DNA of 64,000 nt, taken from NCBI GenBank assembly GCA_963854735.1, contig OY978099.1, forward strand, positions 434,001-498,000, read 5' to 3'. The notes under the pieces were generated by a model that made no database searches, was not told where the DNA came from, and saw only the letters and a list, made by a program, of their open reading frames with translations. Positions 53,720-64,000 of this stretch are shown here, one piece after another; position 1 is the stretch's first letter; every line of letters starts with the position of its first letter. The stretch comes from Marvania coccoides (lineage: Eukaryota; Chlorophyta; Trebouxiophyceae; Chlorellales; Chlorellaceae). The translations under genes were made by a program, and so were the position numbers.

Positions 53720-54923
53720 GAACACAATGTAGTGCTACATTGCCCGTCAGATGCCCGGGAATTAAAAATAGACCATAATTATAACAAATTTTGTCGGGGC
53801 TGACTTTCCTGGGGTTCATTTGTCATCAGTCTCGACTGTCACGAATGAAACGCACTTGTATTTTCCTTGTTTGTAATAATAGTGTGTTAAAGGCGCCAGC
53901 CAACCCTCACACCCGTGGCATTAGATCTGTTTTTTTGGTTCGGTGAGTAGTTTTTTGGCTATTGGTTTGATCGCTGCCTCATCGAATGCACATCAATGTA
54001 GTCAATAACATAACCAACAAAGCGCGTCCAAACTTGTGGGCGCCGGAGCAGAGTGATCCAAGTGATCCTGATTCTCAATATTCTCGGACCTCGGAATTCT
54101 GCCTCAACGCAGGTCGCTTTTCAAGCACGCGGCTTTAGCTCCCGCTGGACCTCAAATGAATGCCGACATCGCGCACCCAAGTGCGGGCAGCCCCCCTTCC
54201 TCACATGGCAACGCCGCTGGAGAAGAGGCTGAAGAAGAGGTGCCCTCTCAGCCGCAACAGTTGCAGCAACAAGCGGCGACAGGCGACCCGGCGCGGTGTC
54301 CATCACACCTCAAGCCGGCGGCGACCTAGGTGTATTTGTGTGGCCCGCACAGGAGCGGCAGCAGCAGGGGCTCTCCTGGTGCGCGGCACGTAATCGTGTG
54401 CGATGTGGGTGGTTTTGCCATGATGCAGGTTAAGCCGTTGAGGGAGTCTTCCTTCCGACACGTGAATTTCGAGCTCATCCTCCTTACATGTAAATTTACT
54501 AAGGAGTCCCGCACAAACGTCTCCTGCTGGGCGCCCTCTGCGTTAAACACCAATGACAGAAATTTATAAAGCAGATTGTGCGGGAGGAGAGGCTTCCTTT
54601 CGCAGAGTTCACGTACCTGGTTAATATGGGTATAATAATTTCTCGGCGATGAAGGCATAAAAGAGCTATCTTTCGGCTCCTAAATTATCTATTAAATATG
54701 ATTTAAGCATCAAGAAATCAGGGCCTGGGAAGGGTTTCGTGAACTTACCCCTCGTTCTGTCTGTCGTTTTGGCTGATCAAAAAATAGGGGTTTGCTTTTT
54801 CGCGGGGGATGAATTTATGCCTCCCACCGCCCTGGTTGCATGTTATATTTATTTACATATCTTCGTCAACGTCACTTGGCTTCCTGCAGCGCCGTCTGCT
54901 TGCCGACATTGTACATAGCGGCG
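53720..54923. other. 1.2-kb region with weak coding hints only
   Basis: A GC-rich block at 54100-54400 contains a short plus-strand ORF (about 54157-54330: Ala/Gln/Glu-rich, with EEAEEEVPSQPQQLQQQAA) and an overlapping minus-strand ORF (54326-54658, 110 codons, MPSSPRNYYTHINQVREL...). Neither has a domain, and neither joins convincing exons. It may be a decayed gene or an unrecognised one. The 3' part before 54924 probably holds the promoter of the ARM/BTB gene. Confidence 0.35.
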
Positions 54924-57768
54924 ATGGCTCTGCACGGCCTGTCCCCGAAGGCCTCTTCTTTGGAGCGATTGCTGGAGCTTGCGGCCGGGATTGGGTTCAC
55001 AAAGGTGAGGCAGTGATAATGGTCACTTGTGTAGTGCGCAAAGTGCCAAAGTGGCAACTCCTGTTCTTCCCAAGATCGGTCCGATTTTAGATTAGATTTT
55101 ACAGCAGTCTCGGTGCCAAGCTGATGTCGTTTTCCTGCTTTTTAACGATCCTTGGGTGTATCCAAAGCCAAACCGATGCCAGTTCGTGGCAATGATCGCC
55201 TTTTTTCTGTGTCCCCTTCAATCAGTTTGCCCCTAATTCCAATATGTCGCGATATGATTTGCAGGCATGCAATGCGCGGGAAGAGGCCCTCATCCATGCT
55301 CTCCTTACCATTGTCACCCGGAAACCAGTGCCCTCCAGTGGTCTCGCGGCCGTTGTGCTGGGCGAGGGGGACATGACCACTAGTCTCCTCCGCACAGTGG
55401 GCACTAGCTCAGGGGTCATACAAGCGCTGTCCCTGCAGGCGCTCAAGACCTGGGCCGAGGACCACGAAGGCTGTCTGCAGTCCTGCATAGCCGTTGGCGC
55501 CGTTCCGCTGCTCCTTAACATCCTGGAGGCAGCGCTGCCTGACTCCGCTTCCGACGTCGCTGCCGCCTACTCGGCATCAATGGCGGTCATTCTGCTGCGC
55601 GCAATGGTGCGGGAGGGTGGTGCAGCAGGCGCGGACAGCCTCCTGGCGGCAGGGGGCATCGAAACTTTGGTGTCTCTCATAACGTCGCTGCAGCGGGACA
55701 GCCGCTCTCTGTGCCTGGTGCTCTACCTGCTCAACGACGTTACCAGGCGTAGCGTGGAGGTGCTGGACCGCGCCATTGCGGCAGACGCAGTCAACACAGT
55801 TGTGGCAGTGTTGAGGTGAGCTCTGAGAAAGGGGATCGGGGAAGAAAGATTGGGGGGTACATATATGTAGTGGTTTAGGGGACACAAAAAGAAAAGAAAG
55901 ATCTTTGAAGGGGTTAAAGTACAAATCGCTTCTAATCCATCTATTTTTCTATGTTTCCTCGCAGAAACCCCATTTCTGAGGCCACCAAGTTTGCTGCTCT
56001 GATTTTGAACCGCTGGTCTCTGGCGGCACAGCACCTGCCGGCCATTCGAGATGCTGGCGCCTTCGAGACGCTGCTGTCGGTGCTGGAGCGCGCGGTGGTG
56101 GCCCCACAGCAGTCCCCCGACGACGAGACCGTGGCCTACACTCTCTCCGCGTTTGCCATCATGACCCAAAACGCGGCGGAAGCTGTGCGCGCAGAACTGC
56201 TGGCTTGCCCGCGCTCCCTGGAGGCGCTGTCGTGCGCGGTGCCGCTGTACGAGCAGTGCTTCAAGGGCGTGGGCTTCCCTCACGCCATGATGTGCTCGCT
56301 GATTGACGGCCCTGATGGCGCTCTGCTCATCGCCGCCATTGCTGCCATCGGCCTGCTCCCGGTCTGGCTGGCCACCCGTCACGTGGGCGAGCAGCTCCTG
56401 GAGCGCGCCGCCCAGCCGGACGTTGTGGCTGCCCTGGCTGCGACCGCTGGCGGCGAGGAGTCGACTCAAGTGGCGGTGGCAGTGTCCCACCTGCTGCAGC
56501 GGTCGCCTGCCACCGAGTTTTTGGGGGCCATGACCGAACAGGGGCGGCTGGAAGCCCTGGCCTACGGCGCGCTGAGCGAGCTCATCGCCGAGGGCCCCTC
56601 GTCCGACGATGTTCCCGCCCCCGCAGCAGCAGAGTCGGCCAGCAACAGCAGCAGCAGCAGCAGCGGTGGGGATGTGTGGAACACCACCCCCAACCCCGAG
56701 CTTTCTACTACTTCTTCCCCCCAGTCGCCTTCTACCCCCCCCGCCCCAAGCAGCAACGCCTCGATTCTTCCCCCTTCCAGCATTGACACCGCCGCCATCG
56801 AAAACGCCCCCGCCGCCACCCCGCGCAAGACAGAGACCGCCGACCCTTGCATCGGCGCCGTAGAGGACCCCAAGCCTCAAATGCCGCTCCTTTTGACCAC
56901 GCCTCAGGTCAAAACACCGCCCCCAGTTGCCGCCCCCAGGGCCTCCCTCAAGCGACCTGCCCCCTCCTCCACCACCCCCACCACCACCGCAGCAGCAGAT
57001 CACACCAACCCCCGGCGGAGGTGTTGCGCCGCCCTGGCTCGCCTGACATCCTGGACTCGCAGAGCATCTGCCTTCTCCGGCAGCCCTGCTCTCTGCAATA
57101 ACGAGGTAGAACAGCGCATGCACAAGCGCCAGCGCAGCGGTGACCTGTCCGGGTCCCCTTCCTCCTCCGTTGCCACGGCGTTTCGGCGGGAGGATGTCGG
57201 CGTACCACGCTACGACACGCTGTGCTTTATAGCCGGCGGGCGCGAGGTGCACGCGGTTGGCTTCGTGCTGGAGGCCCATTCCACCTTCTTGCGGGGTCTG
57301 CTGAGCACCGTGCGCCACGTTGGCGAGCGCCTGGTGGTGCCCCAGCTCCCTGCCTTTTCCGCCGACAACATGCACCGGCAGTTCCTGAGGGCGGTGGAGT
57401 GGTGCTACACCGGCGGCGTGGAGGAGCTAACCTGCCTGGAGGATGCCTTCGACCTGTGGCTGCTGGCTGAGTTCCTGCAAATCGACGGCTTGCAGCGCCA
57501 CTGCGAGGCCACGGTCGCTGGCTGGTTCAATTGCCGCCCGGACGTAATCAAACGCAGTCTGCTGCTGGCGGACGCGTACCCCTCCGCAGGACCCCTGCGC
57601 CGCCTGGTAGCTCGCCACGTGCTGGGCCTGCTGGATGGCCGGGATCAGCCTCCCGAGGCGGCGATCGCGGTGGCCGCTGCGGCGGCGGCCGGCCAGGTGC
57701 CGGCGCTGGGCGCTGCCATGGCCGCGGAGCTGCGCGACCAGCTAGTCGAGGTGGCTGCTACCTTCTAA
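54924..57768 (+). CDS. Armadillo-repeat + BTB/POZ protein
   Basis: Model: join(54924..55004,55226..55815,55965..57768), 824 residues. The N-terminal ~440 residues are alpha-helical ARM-like repeats (CIAVGAVPLLLNILEAAL, GGIETLVSLITSLQRDSRSL, AIRDAGAFETLLSVLERAV). A ~200-residue disordered Ser/Pro/Thr linker includes a basic KRQRSG. A C-terminal BTB/POZ domain follows (DTLCFIAGGREVHAVGFVLEAHS, FLRGLLST, FLRAVEWCYTGGVEEL, LAEFLQIDGLQRHCE). ARM+BTB proteins such as Arabidopsis ARIA and ABAP1 act as CUL3 adaptors or transcription co-factors; substrate-adaptor function is inferred. Exon 1 is short (27 codons, MALHGLSPKASSLERLLEL). The strong antisense ORF over exon 3 is only a codon-bias shadow. 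Confidence 0.82.
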
Positions 57769-58786
57769 GAGAGAGTGTTGTCAGAAGTAAAATTTTTGTT
57801 ACCTTTTCCAAAGAGGGAATTATTGGTTATTACCCCCTTTTTTGTACTGATGTATTCCTAAACAAAAAAAAATTGCTTGGCTTGGAAATTGTGGCCAAAT
57901 TAAAAATAATAAATTGCAGGTGGTGCTCACGTGTTAATAGAGTGTTGGTCACCGAAATAAGTTCCATTCCATTGCTTTTTGCACCTTTTCCATCAATAAT
58001 TCAAAAATAAAGAATTGAAAGAGTTTCTCCGGCTGCGTGCTTGTGTCTGATGTTGTTTTTCGACTAGTCGTACATTCTTTTTCCTTACTTTTTTCCCCCT
58101 CCTTCTTCTCTCTTGTCCCTTAGAAAGAACTGTTTGGTTTTCAGTCGTATCTCTTTTTTTATTGCTCTCATTCGTCCATTCATTACTGTAATTTTTTTCA
58201 AGTTCTTGAAGAATGATCTTTCGCCAGTTCACAGGTTTTACCACAGAAGAAACACAGAAGAAAAGAAAGAGCTAACAGCTGTGAGACTTTGCGACATGCA
58301 CTGCCGACCAGTTGCTTATAAACATCACCCGGCGACAGAGGTGATGAATCCACGACATTTAGCGCAGCCCGTGGATTGCTGGCCCAAACCAGCAAAAATT
58401 TGAATTTCAAGCAAGAAAAAGAAAATCTGTGGGCCCCACAGATGACGGTTCGTCTGCAGGATCTGACAGTTAACTTATTTAATTCATTTTTATAGGATTC
58501 GAGCATGTCTTCAGGCCCTGCGGAGGCCGCCATGGACAACTTTCGTCGCTGCATAAACGATTTATATTTTTGTGTCTCCAGCTCTGTTTTATTGCAAACA
58601 GAAGTCTGACTATCGCAACGATAGAAATCTCGTCCATTGTTTATATAATACTCTCCTACTCTCTTCATTTCATCCGTTTTTTTCTCTTTCGATAAATTAA
58701 GTCATCAACCATCACAGCAGCTTCTTTATTAGTTTGATCTCCACCATACCCGTTTTCATTCAAGCGATTCCTTCATTACGCTTGCC
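57769..58786. other. 1.0-kb spacer with an unexplained ORF
   Basis: Mostly AT-rich. A GC-richer island at 58500-58560 is open on both strands: a minus ORF of 156 codons (58198-58668, containing MAASAGPEDMLESYKNELNK after a good ATG context) and a plus ORF starting at 58505 (MSSGPAEAAMDNFRRCINDL). Neither has a known domain. No repeat was recognised. Confidence 0.4.
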
Positions 58787-60186
58787 ATGGCCAGGTGGTG
58801 GCACGGGCTGCATCGCCGCCCAGTGTCCACCGCCCTCGCTGGATTCGCCGTCTTCCTCGTCCTGCGCATGCTGGCGCGCCGCAGCTGCCGCTACATCACC
58901 GGCGGCAATCGGCTCAACGCCATCGCCCTCCCATCCCACGCAGCAGCAGGCTACAAGCTCGTGTTTAAGCACGAAGAGATCTTTTATCCCGACGGGCTGC
59001 AAGTCCTGGTGCACCACTCCACCCAGGAGTATGGAGAGCAGACGAGCAGGTTTTGGAACAACATGAGCGCGGGGGAGTGGGAGAGGAATACGTTTGGGGC
59101 GTTCAAGAACTGTATCACGCGAGAAACAGACGTTCTTGACTTTGGGTCGTGGTGAGTTATTTGATACGCTGCCATGAGTTGATATTTCTTGGACTATTGA
59201 AATTGTGAATGAACGGAGAAAAAACAGATCATTGCTATCGATTAACCTCTCCATTTTGGATCTTTCTATCATTCGACACGTCTTTTGAAAGAGGAGAAAA
59301 TCAATATGAAATGGAGGGTTCAAAGAAATAAGAAAATGACAATTTATGTAAAGTTTTCTAATTTACTGTTATTTTCGTCTCATGCCCGCAGGATTGGGCC
59401 TACCGTGTTGTACGCGGCAGGACTGGGCGCTGCACAGGTCTTGGCTTTTGAGCCGGACCCCGCTGCCGCTGCGGAGCTGCAGGTCAACATCGGGCTGAAC
59501 GGCTTCAGCCAGGTGAAGCTGCACCAGGCGTGTATCGGGCGCAATGACGGTGAGATTAATTTGTTTAGTCGAATTTTTGTTTTTTCGTGACGTGCTAGAA
59601 ATTTCCAAAGCAACAACAATGAACACGTTGCTCTTGTCCCTCCCGCAACGCTGCAGGCCCTTTACCGCTGTATTCCAGGGACGGCAGTTTAATATCCAAC
59701 AGCGTGGCAGAAGCAAAGCAGTCGTGGTTCAAGGTCAGCGATGAACTCACCATACCGTGCTACACAGTGCAGACGGTGCTGGAGCAGTACCACCAGCCCA
59801 CAAAGCCCCTTTTTGTCAAAATTGACACTGAGGGCTTCGAGGTGGATCTCTTACCAACGCTGAAGGATATCTTCTTGGCGTACCGACCAGCGGTGCACCT
59901 GTCGATTCACCCCCACCTCCGAGAATTTGGGGACGCAGAGTGGTCAGCGGTGTGCCGGGCGATGGTGCCTTTTCCTCGGGCGTTTGTGGCCCAGACTGGG
60001 AGCGCGGCATCAGGTCTCGGATGGAAGAAAGCGGTTTTCAAAGAGGAGGCAGACTGCATCGAGCAGCTGAAGGAGGAGGGGGTGACGGAGGTGCTGCTGT
60101 CATGGGGGCAGGAGCAGTGCGCGGGGGTCGTGAGCCCGACGCAGCAGAAAGTGGCAAGCGTGAGGCGATTGAGGCAATTGTTATAG
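58787..60186 (+). CDS. FkbM-family methyltransferase, membrane-anchored
   Basis: Model: join(58787..59151,59392..59549,59657..60186), 350 residues. The N-terminus (LAGFAVFLVLRMLARRS after RWWHGLHRRP) is a signal-anchor helix, so the enzyme probably faces the lumen of the ER/Golgi. SAM-binding motif I DVLDFGSW|IGPTVLYAAGLG spans intron 1, VLAFEPDPAAAAELQVNIGLNG is motif II, and FVKIDTEGFEVDLLPTL plus YRPAVHLSIHP are the FkbM hallmarks. FkbM enzymes methylate hydroxyls of sugars or lipids; the substrate here is unknown. Phases agree at both introns (2 then 1). Confidence 0.87.
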
Positions 60187-60749
60187 AGAACTGTTTTGTA
60201 TTTACGCATGTTTTGACGAATGGTACAAGCAAATATATAGAGTGTATGCACCGTGTAGATACTGGTATGACCAGGTGCAGATGCGGAGAAGGGCAGGAGC
60301 AGGGAGCGAAAAGACAAAATTTGCCAAGATTGAATTCGATGCATTGAGCATCGTACATTTCAAGACGGCCAGCGAGGTCGCTAGTGTCGCAGCACAAAAT
60401 ACGGTGCTGGAAGAAGAAAAAACAGAGCACCGCCCTTGTGAATTCCCAGAGCCTACATGTCGCCGGTCGATCTCCCACCGCCCTTGTACCACTGTGTCAG
60501 GAAAGTCAGAGGGGAAAATTGATGAACAGCAAATTCCAGAGGGTAATAATAAAAATAAATTAGCGTGGCACAGACGTCTGTGAGAGCAGCGGCGTGAAGC
60601 CAGCAGGCGGCTTCTGCATGGTGTCTGCATCCCCCTGTGTGCTCAGATTTTTTTCTCAATACATACTCAATTCAATGTTGTAACGCTGCGTTGTTTTAAT
60701 TTAATTATTACCTCTGGAATTTATGTTGTTAATCATTTTGCTCACCTGA

Positions 60750-60925
60750 GCCGTGCTCCTGGTCATTCACCAGAAGGCCAAGAAGAGCCTGCAGGAGATC
60801 ACGCAGGACCTGTGCCCGGTGCTGTCAGTGCAGCAGCTGTACGCGCATCAGTACCATGTATTGGGATGACCGATACGGTGCTGAAACAGTATCGCACGAG
60901 GTGCTGTCCCGCATGAATCTTGGTT
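60750..60925 (+). pseudogene. Fragment of a class XI/V myosin dilute (DIL) domain, frameshifted
   Basis: Translation from about 60750 reads VLLVIHQKAKKSLQEI, TQDLCPVLSVQQLY, the C-terminal half of the DIL domain of plant-type myosin XI (family pattern LVIHQK.KKTL.EI..DLCPVLS.QQLYRIS). After QQLY one extra base (TAC-G-CGC) shifts the frame, and the homology resumes in the next frame as ISTMYWDDRYG and TVSHEVLSRM, then ends. There is no start, no upstream myosin exon and no proper stop at the family position, so this is a truncated relic. It sits just upstream of repeat A. Confidence 0.8.
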
Positions 60926-61145
60926 TGCACGGGGAGCAGCTGTTTTCCCAGCGGAACCCGCCGCCAAAGACCAGTGGAGATCCGCAGCTTTTCGGAATAG
61001 GCCTGCACGAGACGCGCCCCCTGCGCCTGCTATTTGTAAAAGCTAGCAAGGGATTTGCCCATCGCCGCCGCGCCTTCTGAGACCCCCACAATTGTTTTTG
61101 CGGGAGCAACCTAATAATAAAATAACTACAAAAAAAAAAAAAAAA

Positions 61146-61446
61146 GGGTGACTAAAGGGGCGATAAGTCGCCCCTATAAAAGGCAAATGCATGCAGGTCA
61201 TCAACGCCGGTCACCAGCCGCATCACCGCCGCTCGCTGAACGCCAGCCGTAGCTCCGCCCAAATGCCAGCCGCAGCTCTCGCCCTGGATGCCCATTGCGT
61301 GTAGACAGCCCTCTGAAGACGGAGGGCGCAGGATGGTGCCGACGGCCGACATCCTAGGTAGATCTTCCAGATCTGGCTAGTTTTTCGGCCAGGTTTGAGC
61401 TCAACGCGAGCCCCACGGTGTTTCCAGTCTCCGTGAAATCATGTCT
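61146..61446 (+). repeat. Dispersed repeat A, copy 2
   Basis: Inverted relative to the copy at 48224-48563. It starts with a perfect hairpin GGGGCGATAAGTCGCCCC (61157-61174), which leads into CTATAAAAGG, and is preceded by a run of about 16 A. It ends in GGTTTGAGCTCAACGCGAGC and CACGGTGTTTCCAGTCTCCG. It shares most blocks with the 48-kb copy in the same order. Confidence 0.82.
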
Positions 61447-61550
61447 TTGCTCACGGTCTGTTGCCACGTTCTCCCTTTCTTCCTCTTTTCATTTTTTTTT
61501 TGTTTTCCTCGTGGTTTCCGACAGGATTACTTTGATTTTCCTCGCGAAAC

Positions 61551-63001
<1,451 letters not shown>

Positions 63002-63199
63002 TTATTTTTTAAATATTTATTTATTGAAATTGGCTGAAATTGGCTGGCCCCCCCCCCCCCCCCGCATCTACTTGTTCCTAGCTTGTACAAACTCTCAATT
63101 CATATATTATTTGTTTAAAAAATAATGCAAAATTGGTTCACAGCACAACTTCAAACTTAAAAAAAGCCGAGATTGAGAAATAAAAGAACAAGTGCTGCT
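63002..63199. other. Convergent 3' spacer, PAT / LEO1
   Basis: This is 198 bp of AT-rich sequence containing a 16-base C tract (63048-63063). Confidence 0.5.
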
Positions 63200-64000
63200 T
63201 CAGTCGCTATCGCTCTCCATCACCAGGGTGCGCTGCTTCTTCTTGGCCGTGGGCTTGTCTTCCTCGCTAATATCTTCATCGCTGTCTTCTAGCACGCCGC
63301 CTGCTGCTGACGGTGGCGGCGGCGGCGCTGCTCTTTTGGCCGCTGACAGCTTCCGCGCAGCTGCCTCCTCCTCCTCTGCGTCATCATACCTCGGCCGGGC
63401 CACCGCCTGCCTCATACCAATGTCGCCATCAACATCGTCATCCTCGTCAATCATAGCATATCCAGTACCGCCACCGTCTTCCTCGTCCCGCACAATAAAT
63501 CCATCGTCGTCCTCTTCCTCCTCCTCTTCCTCCTCCAGGTACGCAGCACTCAGCGCACGGCTCCGCGCCGCCGATCCCGCCCCGCTGCCAGCGTATTTCC
63601 GCATCTGTCGCTGCTGCTTCCCCGCCAATTTCTCCAAGTCTTTGATCCTCGCTTCTTCCGCCTTCTCTCGCTCCTCTTTCGCCTTCTTGGGGTCCACCAG
63701 CGTAGTGGTGGCCCGCACGCGCTGCCCCCGCGCCCCGTGCTGCCTGTCCACCGCCGCAGCCAGCCGCTTGTGGCTCCCACTGGTCAGCGACGCCGGTCGG
63801 AAAACAAGCTTCTTCGTCAACGGCCCCTGGCCTTGAATGAGGTTTGGGTGGCGCGCAAACAGGTAGGCGTGGTCCCCTGCAACGTCAATTTCCCGCGCGT
63901 CCATCGTTTCTTGCCCCACAGACAGCGTAACACTGCCGTCAGACCACCGAACGAGCCGGGCATTGCTCTCCCGCACTAAACTACCGTCGGGCGCCGCAAC
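63200..64000 (-). CDS. LEO1: LEO1, PAF1-complex subunit (N-terminal part outside window)
   Basis: The frame is open to the window edge, so 266 C-terminal residues are visible and the start lies beyond 64000. The first visible residues (APDGSLVRESNARLVRWSDG, SVTLSVGQETMD) are the core of the Leo1 domain. YLFARHPNLIQGQGPLTKKL and FRPASLTSGSHKRLAAAVD continue it. A Lys/Glu/Arg helix (PKKAKEEREKAEEARIKDLE) comes next, then a highly acidic tail (EEEEEEEEDDD, DEDDDVDGDIG) and a basic end (KPTAKKKQRTL). LEO1 is part of the PAF1 complex, which travels with RNA polymerase II and promotes H2B ubiquitination and elongation. Confidence 0.92.
   Translation of the reverse strand, partial: VAAPDGSLVRESNARLVRWSDGSVTLSVGQETMDAREIDVAGDHAYLFARHPNLIQGQGPLTKKLVFRPASLTSGSHKRLAAAVDRQHGARGQRVRATTTLVDPKKAKEEREKAEEARIKDLEKLAGKQQRQMRKYAGSGAGSAARSRALSAAYLEEEEEEEEDDDGFIVRDEEDGGGTGYAMIDEDDDVDGDIGMRQAVARPRYDDAEEEEAAARKLSAAKRAAPPPPPSAAGGVLEDSDEDISEEDKPTAKKKQRTLVMESDSD

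Larger units (their letters stand above)
60187..61550. other. 1.4-kb spacer with a myosin relic and repeat A
   Basis: In order: an unassigned stretch with a 113-codon plus ORF (60242-60583, no domain), the myosin-tail fragment (60750-60925), a GC-rich tail up to 61080, a poly-A run, repeat A (61146-61446), and the presumed promoter of the aminotransferase gene. No intact gene is seen. Confidence 0.45.

Noticed and set aside
54326..54658. Two-exon minus-strand gene using a donor at AACCAG|GTACGT
   Set aside because: The only nearby acceptor breaks the frame within 13 codons, so the spliced form is not supported.
55723..57375. A 550-codon minus-strand ORF, Gly-rich
   Set aside because: It lies antisense to ARM/BTB exons, has no domain, and is explained by GC-rich codon bias in the opposite frame.
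58435..58616. A plus-strand gene using a 26-bp intron to join MTVRLQDLT to DSSMSSGPAEAAMDN
   Set aside because: The shortest supported intron in the window is 68 bp, and no further exon follows before the stop.
60242..60583. 113-codon plus-strand ORF downstream of the FkbM gene
   Set aside because: No domain, no splice links, and composition like the surrounding spacer. Not reported as a gene.

Overview
This is nuclear DNA from a eukaryote, most likely a photosynthetic one of the green-algal type. Nearly every gene is broken by spliceosomal introns, mostly 70-130 bp. Exons are GC-rich, while introns and spacers are AT-rich. Markers of the green lineage are a plant-type cryptochrome (Asp opposite FAD N5 in a DADLE-CDALGW context), a plastid-type prephenate/aspartate aminotransferase with a separate transit-peptide exon, a membrane protein with a plastid-like leader, and plant-like CCCH, BTB/ARM and cinnamoyl-CoA-reductase-like genes. 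The species cannot be named from the sequence alone. I reconstructed exon-intron structures by matching reading phase, GT/GC donors, AG acceptors and continuity of recognisable domains. Gene ends are coding ends only; no UTRs were mapped.

Layout. 0-9 kb: end of APC2 (anaphase-promoting complex), coilin, a SIS-domain 6-phospho-3-hexuloisomerase-like gene, a P-loop kinase, an unknown gene, a short-chain dehydrogenase and PIG-L (GPI-anchor synthesis). 9-24 kb: a SAP-domain Aquarius helicase, a DJ-1/Hsp31-like gene, an unknown gene with faint CDT1 resemblance, a Sec1/Munc18 gene, a plastid membrane protein and a CCR-like reductase. 23.5-34 kb: a very large SMCHD1/GMI1-type gene (UBL, GHKL ATPase, Ig-like repeats, SMC hinge) followed by a guanylate-binding-protein-like GTPase. 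34-35.6 kb: an unexplained stretch. 35.6-47.6 kb: a plastid-targeted unknown, plant-type cryptochrome, prefoldin subunit 4, a class I aminotransferase, UTP21/WDR36 and a small basic protein. 47.6-64 kb: a dispersed repeat, a CCCH zinc-finger gene, a SET methyltransferase, a 2OG dioxygenase, an ARM+BTB gene, an FkbM methyltransferase, a myosin-tail relic beside another repeat copy, the plastid aminotransferase and the start-proximal part of LEO1.

The genes are mostly unrelated housekeeping functions (cell cycle, splicing, ribosome and snRNP biogenesis, chromatin, trafficking). Many are head-to-head pairs separated by only 220-390 bp, so shared promoters are likely. There is no operon-like grouping.

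The most notable points are an Aquarius protein with an N-terminal SAP domain, an unusually high share of GC-AG introns (6 of about 49), a prefoldin gene whose first coding exon is only the ATG, two families of dispersed repeats, a decayed myosin-tail fragment, and an archaeal/bacterial-type hexuloisomerase homologue in an intron-bearing gene.
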